Assembly (NCBI GenBank): GCA_946060685.1
Contig: CAMGOT010000002.1
Coordinates: 1-52,548, forward strand
Length of the DNA stretch: 52,548 bases
Origin: an uncultured Bacteroidales bacterium
Lineage (GTDB): Bacteria; Bacteroidota; Bacteroidia; Bacteroidales; Bacteroidaceae
Direction: 5' to 3'
The stretch's first letter is position 1. Each line of letters starts with the position of its first letter. A program made the translations under genes and the position numbers. The notes beneath the pieces were generated by a model. It had not been told where the DNA came from. It did not search any database and saw only the letters and a program-made list of their open reading frames with translations. Below, piece by piece: positions 17,544-26,630 of the stretch.

Positions 17544-20246
17544 TTAGAAGGTGGCGCGGAGCATGAAGCGGATGCCCCATTTCTGCGTATCGCCGTAGAT
17601 GCTGGAGGCATCGTTGACGTAGGTGATGCGGTGGACATACTGAATCCACAGCAGCTTGAAAATATTATGAATGCCGACATAGGCCTCCACATAGGGCTTC
17701 TTGAACTCCATCACCTGGGTCTGCTGCTGGTAGGCACCTGTCAGCGGATTGAAGCGGGAGGGGAAATAGAAGATGTCCGTACGGTTCTGGTTCTTGGCAA
17801 GATAGGGATTGTTCTGGTCGGTCAGATGTCCCCAAAGGCAGTTCACACCGAAATACTCGCGCCACTTGAGCCGACGGATGAGGGGTATGCGGTTGAGAAG
17901 CTTGCCGTTCAGGTCCCACTGCGCCATCAGACTGATATAGCGGTCGTTGAGGAACTCCATATTCTTAATCAGGCTGAACATATTGTCCTCGCGGATATAG
18001 CTGGTGTTTGCCCAGGGGATGCAGAGGAGGGGGAAGGGCACCTTGTTCCATTGTGCTCCCGCCTTCACGCGTGTGTCGATCTTTCCCCACGACTTCACCC
18101 ACCAACGCTTGTAGAGTTCTATCTCGGTGAGATTGTAGGTATAGTCGCTCCATACTCCCTTCACTCCTACGGTATGTGAAATGCCAATGAGCGGTGCTTC
18201 CTTGTTGAGGAGGATGCGACGTTGCTTCGTGTTCAGATACTCTACGCCGGGCTGCCACTGGAAAGAGAAGGTGAAATCGGTGGTGGTGAGATAACGCCGG
18301 TTCAGCTGGCCCAAGGTCTGATTGCCTGCAGCAGGCACAAAGGGAGTGCCGGACTCGCAGTCGATGACCCCGAAGGGACGGGTGAAATAGCTGCCGTCCT
18401 CGTTCATCTGGTGCAGACCATTTGCCACGGGCTGATAGAAGAGCGAAGAAGTGGGCTCGTTGCGGTCGTGGCTGAGTTTCCACGTAGCACGCATACCGTT
18501 CTCCCATTCCGAATCATAGAACAGCTTGAAGTTCTCATTGTACATCATGTGGTCGACTTTCGACCATTTCAGTGCCACGAAGACATTGTCCTTGTCGGTG
18601 GGGAGATGCACATCGGAAGGCGACATCACATCGTTTGAATAGGAGAAGGTGAGATTGCGCATGGGATACTCGCGCGGCAGATACTTCTTCTTGTTGAACG
18701 AATAGGTCACCTCGCCCATACCTTTCCACCGCTCATCCTTGAAACCGTAGGCGGCATATCCCCGGAAGAAGAGGTGGGGATGGAGATTGGCAGTGGTCAG
18801 CAAGGATGCACGGAGTCGCAGACCGTCGACATCGCTGTGGGAGATGGTCGTGTTGACGGGACCATAGTCCACCTTGCTGCCTTTCTTGGGGTCGAGGGTT
18901 GTCTCCACGAAGTTCTCGATGAATGCCTTGCCCACCCAAATGATGGGCTTGAAGCCTTTCAACTGCTGCAAGCGGTCGAGGAAAAGGCTGACACGGGTCT
19001 CGCTCTGTGTGAGATTCTCCTTACGGTGCCGCTCCCAGAACACCTCGTCCTTCATCTGCGCGTCGGCCATGAGTTTCGTCTTGCCCTTAATCTTGAAACT
19101 GATATCAGGGATGGGGTCGAAGTTGAAATTGGAATACTCCGTAATGCGTCGCGCCTGCAACTTCAAGCCTTTCTTCACGACTTTCATGACGAGCAGCATG
19201 CGGTCGGAGGTCAGCACCTGCTCGCCGCTGGGCAACTGCTCATAGTCCTGCTCCACGCGCATCAGGTCGACAAAGTTGACTCCTGTGTGGACAGGTACGC
19301 CCATCGACACGCGCTTTACACGATAGGTGGAATCGGCAGTGACGAAGAGTTCTCCGCTGAAGCCAAAATCCTGGCTGTTGTTGGGGGTAAACTGCACTTC
19401 GATGCACTTTGTGCCTTCAATGAAGAGGGTATCGGCCAGGAAATAGCGATAGAAGGCTATACCATCCTTCGAGGAAAGGGGGGAAATGAACTGATACTGC
19501 AGCAGGCGGATATTGTCTTCATAAAGATTGATTTCCGTGAAGAAATCGTTCAGCAGCTGCGTCATGATGTCGCCGGTATTGAAGAGCTCGGTTATGCCGT
19601 CCTCACGCTTGCCGATGACGATGCTCTTTTCCGTATCGTCCGACTTTCGGTAGATGATGTTCGACACCGTTTCCTCGACGATGAGGGGCAGAATCAGTTT
19701 TCCCGATTCCGGCGAAAGCTCCACATGCTCCTTGAGGAAAGGCATCCGCTTGAACTTGCCCTCCTCAAACACCTTCGGTGTCACATCGGCGAGGGCAAAG
19801 TTCAGCTTGTTGTACTGCTCAATATTATAGTATTCATGCTGCTTGAGGTTCTGGAATTTCTTTGCCTCAATCACTTTTCGCATGAACTCCACGGCGGGAT
19901 TGTTCTTGCGGCTGTACTTTGTTTTCTTTCCCACCACCTTTGCCTCCCCAAAACTCAGGTCGAGCGGTTCGAGCTTGATGTCGAGTGCTGCTCCTGCCGT
20001 AGGCTTTACGGTGAAGGTTTCATAGCCCACACACGAAACGGTGAGTTTTTTGCCGGAACGGAAAGGTAGGGAGAAATTACCGTCGAGGTCGGTCTGCACA
20101 CCCTCACGCGTTCCCTCATAGAACACATTGACAAAGGGAGCGGCCTCGCCCGTCTTAGCATCTGTCACATGGCCGGAGATGCGCTGCGCTGCCATCTGCA
20201 GCACGACGGAAAGGGAGAGGAGGATAATACTGAGTATACGTTTCAT
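17544..20246 (-). CDS. DUF5686 / carboxypeptidase-like regulatory domain outer-membrane protein (900 aa)
   Basis: ISGHVTDAKTGEAAPFVNVFYEGTREGVQTDLDGNFSLPF then KYSRKNNPAVEFMRKVIEAKKFQNLKQHEYYNIEQYNKLNFAL. Confidence 0.85.
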   Translation of the reverse strand: MKRILSIILLSLSVVLQMAAQRISGHVTDAKTGEAAPFVNVFYEGTREGVQTDLDGNFSLPFRSGKKLTVSCVGYETFTVKPTAGAALDIKLEPLDLSFGEAKVVGKKTKYSRKNNPAVEFMRKVIEAKKFQNLKQHEYYNIEQYNKLNFALADVTPKVFEEGKFKRMPFLKEHVELSPESGKLILPLIVEETVSNIIYRKSDDTEKSIVIGKREDGITELFNTGDIMTQLLNDFFTEINLYEDNIRLLQYQFISPLSSKDGIAFYRYFLADTLFIEGTKCIEVQFTPNNSQDFGFSGELFVTADSTYRVKRVSMGVPVHTGVNFVDLMRVEQDYEQLPSGEQVLTSDRMLLVMKVVKKGLKLQARRITEYSNFNFDPIPDISFKIKGKTKLMADAQMKDEVFWERHRKENLTQSETRVSLFLDRLQQLKGFKPIIWVGKAFIENFVETTLDPKKGSKVDYGPVNTTISHSDVDGLRLRASLLTTANLHPHLFFRGYAAYGFKDERWKGMGEVTYSFNKKKYLPREYPMRNLTFSYSNDVMSPSDVHLPTDKDNVFVALKWSKVDHMMYNENFKLFYDSEWENGMRATWKLSHDRNEPTSSLFYQPVANGLHQMNEDGSYFTRPFGVIDCESGTPFVPAAGNQTLGQLNRRYLTTTDFTFSFQWQPGVEYLNTKQRRILLNKEAPLIGISHTVGVKGVWSDYTYNLTEIELYKRWWVKSWGKIDTRVKAGAQWNKVPFPLLCIPWANTSYIREDNMFSLIKNMEFLNDRYISLMAQWDLNGKLLNRIPLIRRLKWREYFGVNCLWGHLTDQNNPYLAKNQNRTDIFYFPSRFNPLTGAYQQQTQVMEFKKPYVEAYVGIHNIFKLLWIQYVHRITYVNDASSIYGDTQKWGIRFMLRATF

Positions 20247-20576
20247 GAAACAGGGAATGGGCTTCTAAAGGGGGTGGTTCGACACATCTATAAAACATGC
20301 GCACGCATGCGCACGAGAACAGCAACAAAAAGGGGAAGGGAAGATGTTCTGTGGACAACGAAAGAGCAATGCGCACAAATCCGCTGCAAAACTACGAAAA
20401 CATGAATGGTTTTCAATAATGCTGCTTTCATTTTCCGCTGAAAATTATTGCTTTAGACCTTTATTTGCCATTCGGAGACACGAAAAGCTGCATCAAATTA
20501 TCAGGAGCGGAACGGGAATGGAAAAGGCAGAAAAGAACACGGGAAAGCGGACTGTATCGAGGCATTGGAAAAGCAA

Positions 20577-20668
20577 GCGCCGCAGGCCACCCCCTACAGA
20601 AAGGGGAGCCTGCGGCGCAGTGTCTTATCGTCCTACCGTGCCGTCACATTGCACGACAGCAGGGAAGA
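20577..20668. repeat. Intergenic hairpin repeat, copy 1
   Basis: GCGCCGCAGGC...GCCTGCGGCGC hairpin followed by cagtgtcttatcgtcctaccgtgccgtcacattgc; second copy at 25147-25237. Confidence 0.9.
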
Positions 20669-20684
20669 ACAAGTTTTCGGATTT

Positions 20685-20868
20685 AAGTAGGTGTTCAAAA
20701 TTAGTTTTATGTTTGAATGCTCTATTTGGATGCAGATTTTAGTCTTGAAATAAAGGAGCATAGCGGGCTATGTGACTGTTTTCAAGGCTGAAAGATGCGC
20801 CAAAGAGAGTGTGCAAACATAAGTGGCATAATTAAATCTTAGTATAAACTAATTTTGAATACCTACTT
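20685..20868. mobile_element. MITE-like element (184 bp) with terminal inverted repeats of about 23 bp
   Basis: Left (T)AAGTAGGTGTTCAAAATTAGTTT vs revcomp of right (T)AAGTAGGTATTCAAAATTAGTTT, one mismatch; flanking ATTT on both sides; internal CATAGCGGGCTATG hairpin. Confidence 0.8.
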
Positions 20869-23800
20869 ATTTCACCAGATACTTCTTGCCGTTGATGATA
20901 TAGAGACCTGCGGGGAGGTTCTTCAGGCTGTTCATGCGTACACCGGAGATGGTGTAGATGCGGTTGTCAGCCTTCTGGTCGAAGATGATATTGGTGATAC
21001 CGGTGATGGTACCCTCGGCGGGGATGAAAGCAGCACCCGTCTCGGTGGTGGCAGGAAGGTCGAGGAAGTAACCCGTGTTGGGAGCCACAACGTCGCTCTT
21101 GGAACCCTCGGAGAGGAGGAGCTTGGTGTGAGCGGCATCGAAGAGACCGGCACCCGTGGGAACCACGGTCTGCTCGAATACAGGAACAAGTCCGTTCACG
21201 GCAGCAGCAGGAGTGTGGGTGGGCACGAAGTCCTCAAGCTTCGCAGCCTCGGTGTAGAGCGTGAAGGTGGACTGTCCGGCAATCTTCTCGCCCGGAACAA
21301 ATACGTAAGCCTGTCCGGCGGTAAGTATGCCAGTCTCTTCCTTCAGCTGTACATTGTTGGAAGCATCCTGACCGATGACGCTATAGAAAGCACCACCCTC
21401 AAAGATTTCGGGATCAGCCGTTGCATTTACAGGGAAGGTCATCACCTGAGGAGCATCCTTCACCTGGAGGTTCAGCAACATACCATTGTTATAGATATCC
21501 TCCCAAGCGGCATTGATGTCCTGAGCCACAAATTCCCATGCGCTGTTGTCGCGGCCCTCGGCAGAATTCCAGGATACCACGCCACCGTTGGGCTGTGCGT
21601 TGACATAGAGATAGTTGCCGTTGTAGGCATCCTCCTCATTGATGACGAGGTTGAAGCAGCCTTCGGTATTGGCAAAGCGGAGCTTGAACACATAAGGCTC
21701 GGGAGTCTGCACGATGGCATCGGTCTCAGTAGCGGGAGCGAGATAGAGACCCGTGTAGAGGTTCTTGTAGGTGTATCCACCCTCTACCTTCTCCACGTAC
21801 CAGTAGGCACCGGGACGCTGGGTGCGGTTAGGCTCGTCGGTATAGTTGTCGCCTGCCTTCACGCGGCCGCCCTTGTCGACGCGAACCTTTGCAGAAGAAT
21901 TCATGGCGATGATGATCTGACCTTCGTTGGAGGCATTCGAGCTCTTGCTGCGAATCATATAGTAGCCGTCAGCGGGCTTGATGAGTGCATCCTGGAAGGC
22001 ATCGATGGCAGCCTGGAGAGCAGCCATTGTCTCGCGGATTTCATCGACGGACATACCGCCCTTGTAAGCAGCCTTGGCAGCATCGATAGCAGCCTGGAAG
22101 GCATCGATAGCGGTCTGGGGGAAGTAGCCCGGAGTCGTACCGGCAACGGCAGCATCGTGGGCAGCCTGTGCGGCGGTAATCAGATCCTGAAGTGCCTGAG
22201 GATTGGGGATGGCAGCCTTCAGGGCATCGATGGCAGCACGGAGAGCATCGATGGTCTCCTGGGTAGCGAGTTCGTCGGCAAGTTCCTCATTGGCCTGCTC
22301 TACGAGATCGTCGACAGCCTTGCGGAGAGCCTCGTCGGTGCAGTAGTAGGGCGACTGGGGATCCTCAACGATAGCCCAAGGCTTCTCGCCTTCATAAACG
22401 CGAAGCTCGGAGAGGTTGAAGTACATACCTGCACTGCCGAGGTCGGAGTAGGTGTGGAACACATCGAAGCGGAGGTGGCTATAACCGAGTTTGGTGGTGA
22501 ACCATCCGGCGAAGCTTTCGCTGTTCTCGTCAGTACCCTTATCGTAAGCGTTTAAGTACCAGTTCACCTCCGTAGAATCGCTGATAAGCGTCCAAGATTC
22601 GCCATCGTTGGAACCGTAAATCTTGATAGAATAAGGAATACCGTTATAATTCTTATGACGGGAAGCAAGCTTCACGGTCACGGCATCAGCCTTCTTGAGA
22701 AGGTCGAGTTGGAGGTTATGGAGCGACCATACTTCCTCTCCGGTTTCAGGGTCAATCTCCTTGGGAGAATCGCCCGTGTGCCATGAAGAGTGCCAGAGAT
22801 TCTTCACCTGACCGTCTACGAGAACACCAAGGTCCTTGCCTTCCTCAGAGTCGGAGGCGTTCGACTTAATCTGGTCAGCAGAAGTCACGAGACCATCGAC
22901 CTCGCTGAAGTCGAGCCACTGCTGTACTTCATCAGAGGTAGCGTAGGACACGGTCTTGCCGTCGAGGGCCATTTCATTATTAATATTGTCCTCCTTCAGA
23001 GTCTCAGCCTCGTCAACGAGCTTCTCCAGCTTGTTGTTGAGCTCAGGCTGGAGAGCGTTCTCCTCGATGAGCTTGAGGTCTTCCTCCGTCACGGTGCGGA
23101 TGGTCCAGCAGGAAGCCGAAGCACTCTTGGCCCATGCCACGGTGTTGGCATAGTCGCCGGCAGCATGAATACCGGAAACCTCACCATTGCATACCCAGTT
23201 GTTATCGTTGAAGAGGGTCCAGAATCCGGGATTCTCGGGGCTGGGCTCCATGGTGTAGAGGTCAATCTCCTTGTCGAGGTCAGCCTCAGCCACGGAAGGC
23301 ACCTGCTTGTTGTTGATGTCGATCACGTGGATGTAGCGGCCGGTAGCATAGTTCTTGAAGTAGTAGCGGTTCTTCACGGGCGAGTCGATCACCTGCCAAA
23401 CCATATACTTCAGACCACGCTGCTTGTACCAGTCGTCGCCCTCAAGATCGCCATTGTATACGAAGGTGTCGTTGACGTTCGTGCCGTTCTTGGAAGAGAA
23501 GCACCACTTCAGACCGTTCTTCGTGGCGTTGGCATACGTCTTGGTATCACCGTCGACATTGTCGAAGTTCTCATAGAGGGCACCACCCTGCGGATCGCGC
23601 CAGCTGGTGAAGATGTAGTAGCCGGCCTGGAAGGGCACGAAGCTGTCGAGCAGTGCCTGCCATGCCTCCAGCAGAGCATCGGCGAGAGCCTCGGCATTGC
23701 CTTCATTGGCATCCTGGGCAGCCTCGTAAGCGGCAATCAGGGCTTCCAGTGCTTCTTCGCTGTACTGTCCGGGATTGATACCGGTCTCATAGTTCTCTGC

Positions 23801-24538
23801 ATCGAAACCATTGGGGAAGAGATCCTGCATCACGGAGTCAAGATAGCTGAGTGCATCCTGCTGGTGTACGGGATGGATGAGCCAGGTGTTGGTGTTGTAG
23901 TTCGTACCGCGCGAAACATTGCCGACGGTAGCGCCGGCACCAAGACCGAGCAGATAAGTATAGGTGCTATACTGGTCGGTGGCATCATCGGCATTGGCCG
24001 ATACGATGACTACAGCACCGTCAGCATTGCAGTAGGACACGCAAGAGAGATCAAAGGCTTCGCCTGCAGCCTTTGCCTCTGCCACCATGGCAGCCACACC
24101 GGTCAGGTCTTCCTCAGCATCCTCAGGAGTATAAGTGTAGTCGGGGTCAACCCACTCCACGGTCTTCACGCAGACTTTCCATGCACGGCTGGAGGAAGTG
24201 CCATAGAAATTGTCGTTGCCCGGACCATAGAGATAGTTGCCCGCGCTGTCCTTAATGAGGTAAACGGGCGAGCCGTCAGCGGCTTTCTCGCCAGTGGCCT
24301 CAAAGGTATACAGGCTGGCAGAAGTCAAATGGCTGGAAAAATTGAAGCCATTTCCGGTCAGGAACGCATAGGATCCTGCAAGCTGTGCCTGTCCACCTTG
24401 GAACGCATACTGCACGCCAACTTCAACTTCCGATGCACTGACGGCATCGTCGGTCTCGTAATAGCGCTCGGCAGAAGCGGTCAGACTTCCTACAGCAAAC
24501 AAGGATGCTGCAGCAAGGATTTGTAGACTTTTCTTCAT
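20867..24538 (-). CDS. Large T9SS-secreted protein with F5/8 type C-like and FIVAR-like repeats
   Basis: Signal peptide MKKSLQILAAASLFAVGSLTASA; QALQDLITAAQAAHDAAVAG...AIDAFQAAIDAAKAAY; C-terminus RIYTISGVRMNSLKNLPAGLYIINGKKYLVK (type A sorting domain). Confidence 0.82.
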   Translation of the reverse strand: MKKSLQILAAASLFAVGSLTASAERYYETDDAVSASEVEVGVQYAFQGGQAQLAGSYAFLTGNGFNFSSHLTSASLYTFEATGEKAADGSPVYLIKDSAGNYLYGPGNDNFYGTSSSRAWKVCVKTVEWVDPDYTYTPEDAEEDLTGVAAMVAEAKAAGEAFDLSCVSYCNADGAVVIVSANADDATDQYSTYTYLLGLGAGATVGNVSRGTNYNTNTWLIHPVHQQDALSYLDSVMQDLFPNGFDAENYETGINPGQYSEEALEALIAAYEAAQDANEGNAEALADALLEAWQALLDSFVPFQAGYYIFTSWRDPQGGALYENFDNVDGDTKTYANATKNGLKWCFSSKNGTNVNDTFVYNGDLEGDDWYKQRGLKYMVWQVIDSPVKNRYYFKNYATGRYIHVIDINNKQVPSVAEADLDKEIDLYTMEPSPENPGFWTLFNDNNWVCNGEVSGIHAAGDYANTVAWAKSASASCWTIRTVTEEDLKLIEENALQPELNNKLEKLVDEAETLKEDNINNEMALDGKTVSYATSDEVQQWLDFSEVDGLVTSADQIKSNASDSEEGKDLGVLVDGQVKNLWHSSWHTGDSPKEIDPETGEEVWSLHNLQLDLLKKADAVTVKLASRHKNYNGIPYSIKIYGSNDGESWTLISDSTEVNWYLNAYDKGTDENSESFAGWFTTKLGYSHLRFDVFHTYSDLGSAGMYFNLSELRVYEGEKPWAIVEDPQSPYYCTDEALRKAVDDLVEQANEELADELATQETIDALRAAIDALKAAIPNPQALQDLITAAQAAHDAAVAGTTPGYFPQTAIDAFQAAIDAAKAAYKGGMSVDEIRETMAALQAAIDAFQDALIKPADGYYMIRSKSSNASNEGQIIIAMNSSAKVRVDKGGRVKAGDNYTDEPNRTQRPGAYWYVEKVEGGYTYKNLYTGLYLAPATETDAIVQTPEPYVFKLRFANTEGCFNLVINEEDAYNGNYLYVNAQPNGGVVSWNSAEGRDNSAWEFVAQDINAAWEDIYNNGMLLNLQVKDAPQVMTFPVNATADPEIFEGGAFYSVIGQDASNNVQLKEETGILTAGQAYVFVPGEKIAGQSTFTLYTEAAKLEDFVPTHTPAAAVNGLVPVFEQTVVPTGAGLFDAAHTKLLLSEGSKSDVVAPNTGYFLDLPATTETGAAFIPAEGTITGITNIIFDQKADNRIYTISGVRMNSLKNLPAGLYIINGKKYLVK

Positions 24539-24651
24539 AGAACAAGAATTAAAATAAAACAAATAAATTAGACTTTGATGGTTTTAAGGTTTGAATCATC
24601 TAAGGTTGTTGTCGGCTCAGGCATGAACGGCAACTTGTGCATTCAGGCCGC

Positions 24652-24727
24652 CTGGTGAGTATGTGCCAACTTGTGAGTAAACACTGATTTTGTGAGTAAA
24701 TACCAATTTGTGAGCGAACGTCAAGGA
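24652..24727. repeat. About 19-bp direct repeat, four degenerate copies
   Basis: TGGTGAGTATGTGCCAAC / TTGTGAGTAAACACTGATT / TTGTGAGTAAATACCAAT / TTGTGAGCGAACGTCAAGG. Confidence 0.75.
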
Positions 24728-24876
24728 TTGTGTTTTTCTTTTCAGAAGCCGTGCGACTACAGACTCTGCCGGTTCGGCGAAGCGTATGGGCTAAAGAATC
24801 GTACACCTCCCCAAAGGGGCGATACCGATTCACGAAGGAAAGACTACAACTTGACTCCTATGATAATTTCTCCGTG

Positions 24877-24884
24877 CAAATATA
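24877..24884 (-). promoter_or_regulatory. -7 box TATATTTG for the 20867-24538 gene
   Basis: caaatata on + strand, matches TAnnTTTG. Confidence 0.5.
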
Positions 24885-25146
24885 CAGAAAAGAAATAACT
24901 TCGCATATTTTTCTACGAATTTTCAAAGAAAAAAAAACATTCATCCCTTAAAATCGACTTTTTAGAGCCTTGAAAATGCCACAAAAAATGAGAAGACAGC
25001 AACTGAGAGGATGCAGGAAGAAGGAAAACATCGGAAAGTCCTAATTAAAGAAAATACATGGCCGACAGGCCTGACTGCAGATTTGCCGCATGGAAGGCTT
25101 GTCAGCCTGCCCTGTGGAAACGCAGCATATAACTGGGAAGAAAAAA

Positions 25147-25237
25147 GCACCGCAGGATCCCCCTATGGAAGGGAAAGTCTGCGGTGCAGTGTCTTATCGT
25201 CCTACCGTGCCGTCACATTGCGCGACTGCAGGGAAGA
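25147..25237. repeat. Intergenic hairpin repeat, copy 2
   Basis: GCACCGCAG...CTGCGGTGC hairpin followed by cagtgtcttatcgtcctaccgtgccgtcacattgc shared with 20577-20668. Confidence 0.9.
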
Positions 25238-25350
25238 GCTTTCTGTGCAGCACTTTTCAATACTATATTTTTTTTGAAGGGGGGAACGCTCTTAACGATT
25301 TTACGATGGAGCAGCGAGCGGAGAGGCAGCACGTCTTGTTGCCAACACAC

Positions 25351-25399
25351 AAAAAGCCAGGAGCGGAGTCTTACTGCTAAAGGAATAGACTCCGCTCCT
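25351..25399 (-). terminator. Intrinsic terminator of the RlpA-like gene
   Basis: AGGAGCGGAGTCT/AGACTCCGCTCCT 13-bp perfect stem, minus-strand T run GGCTTTTTG. Confidence 0.8.
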
Positions 25400-25452
25400 G
25401 AGCGAATATCAAAAGGTGGCATCCACAGCCACCGTCATTATTTATCGGTCCA

Positions 25453-26154
25453 TTATTTATCAGCCTGCTCTGCCTTGGCCATATTCGACTGCCCCACGAC
25501 ACGGTATCTGGGTTGTGCCTTGGCAGTAAAGTTTTCCGGGTTCTTGGCGGCATTGGTCTTGGCAATCTCCTTGCGGGTAGCCTCACGCTGCTGCCATTCG
25601 GTCATGGTGTAGTAGTTTCCGGTCACAGGATCCAGCAACTGCAGTTCGGGGAGCACCAGCTCTTCCTTTCCCTTGGCGTAAGGCACTCCACCATTCAGCA
25701 TGCTGGGGTCGGCCATGGAAATCTCTACAGGGCAAACGCCATCCCGCACCATATCAATATGCTTGGCGGCTGCCATCGAAAGGTCGATGACGGCCCCCTT
25801 GCGGAAAGGCCCGCGGTCGGTAACCGTGACGTACACTTCCTTACCGTTACGCTTGTTCTTCACCTTGAGTACCGTTCCGAAAGGCAACGTGCGATGGGCA
25901 CACGTCAACGAGTCACGGTGATACACTGTTCCAGAACTCGTGCGGCGACCATGCGACCTGTTGCCATAAAAAGTGGCATTCCCGCTCTTCACCACATCTT
26001 TACCACCATCGGCAAGCATCTCTGCATTTGCCAAGGCGAACACTGCAATGAGCGTCAGAACGACTGCCTTGTAGAAGGAGCGTACGGAGCATTTCGCCGC
26101 AACGTGAAGGATGCGGTGTGCTGCTTTCTGACTTGTTGTCTTGATTTTTTGCAT
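25453..26154 (-). CDS. rlpA: RlpA-like septal ring/double-psi beta-barrel protein
   Basis: GNATFYGNRSHGRRTSSGTVYHRDSLTCAHRTLPFGTVLKVKNKRNGKEVYVTVTDRGPFRKGAVIDLSMAAAKHIDM. Confidence 0.85.
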   Translation of the reverse strand: MQKIKTTSQKAAHRILHVAAKCSVRSFYKAVVLTLIAVFALANAEMLADGGKDVVKSGNATFYGNRSHGRRTSSGTVYHRDSLTCAHRTLPFGTVLKVKNKRNGKEVYVTVTDRGPFRKGAVIDLSMAAAKHIDMVRDGVCPVEISMADPSMLNGGVPYAKGKEELVLPELQLLDPVTGNYYTMTEWQQREATRKEIAKTNAAKNPENFTAKAQPRYRVVGQSNMAKAEQADK

Positions 26155-26432
26155 AACAAATCCGGACGCTCTGAGAATATATTTAGAATGAGAAATGGAT
26201 AAAAACAATATCGATAGAATAGTATATAAGAATACTCTGACCCATCAGGCCTGACGAAGCAAAAGACTCCAGTTGCGCAAGCTGCAGTCGTCCGCACCTT
26301 GCAGGAATCTTCTGACGGGAGCGTCCCACCGTCGGATGCAACGGAAAACAACGTCTCAACCGCTGTGAATCAGCCTTTAAGCCGGCCTTTTCACCCCGTT
26401 TTCCGATTGTTGATGGCTCTGTCAGACGGGTG

Positions 26433-26440
26433 CAAAGGTA
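26433..26440 (-). promoter_or_regulatory. -7 box TACCTTTG upstream of the RlpA-like gene
   Basis: caaaggta on + strand. Confidence 0.4.
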
Positions 26441-26550
26441 CGGATTATGCCCTTTGCAGGCAATATTTCTGCAAGATAATCAGCACATTAACATTTGTTT
26501 TGTGCATTTTAACTATTCTGAGATGGCAAAAAAGCTGGCATTTCTTTCTG

Positions 26551-26600
26551 TAAAAAGACTTTTCGGAGATGCCGGAAATACCGACATCTCCGAAAAGTCT
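26551..26600 (-). terminator. Terminator of the alpha-2-macroglobulin gene
   Basis: AGACTTTTCGGAGATG/CATCTCCGAAAAGTCT stem, minus-strand T run TCTTTTTA. Confidence 0.8.
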
Positions 26601-26630
26601 ACAATCTGCAAACTACCATACTGCCATTCT

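Noticed and set aside
18774-20069. 431-aa plus-strand ORF opposite the DUF5686 gene
   Set aside because: Antisense shadow ORF; the minus-strand protein is a clear family member
20855-24526. 566-aa and 578-aa plus-strand ORFs opposite the T9SS cargo gene
   Set aside because: Antisense shadow ORFs; low-complexity IVG/LVG strings with no domain
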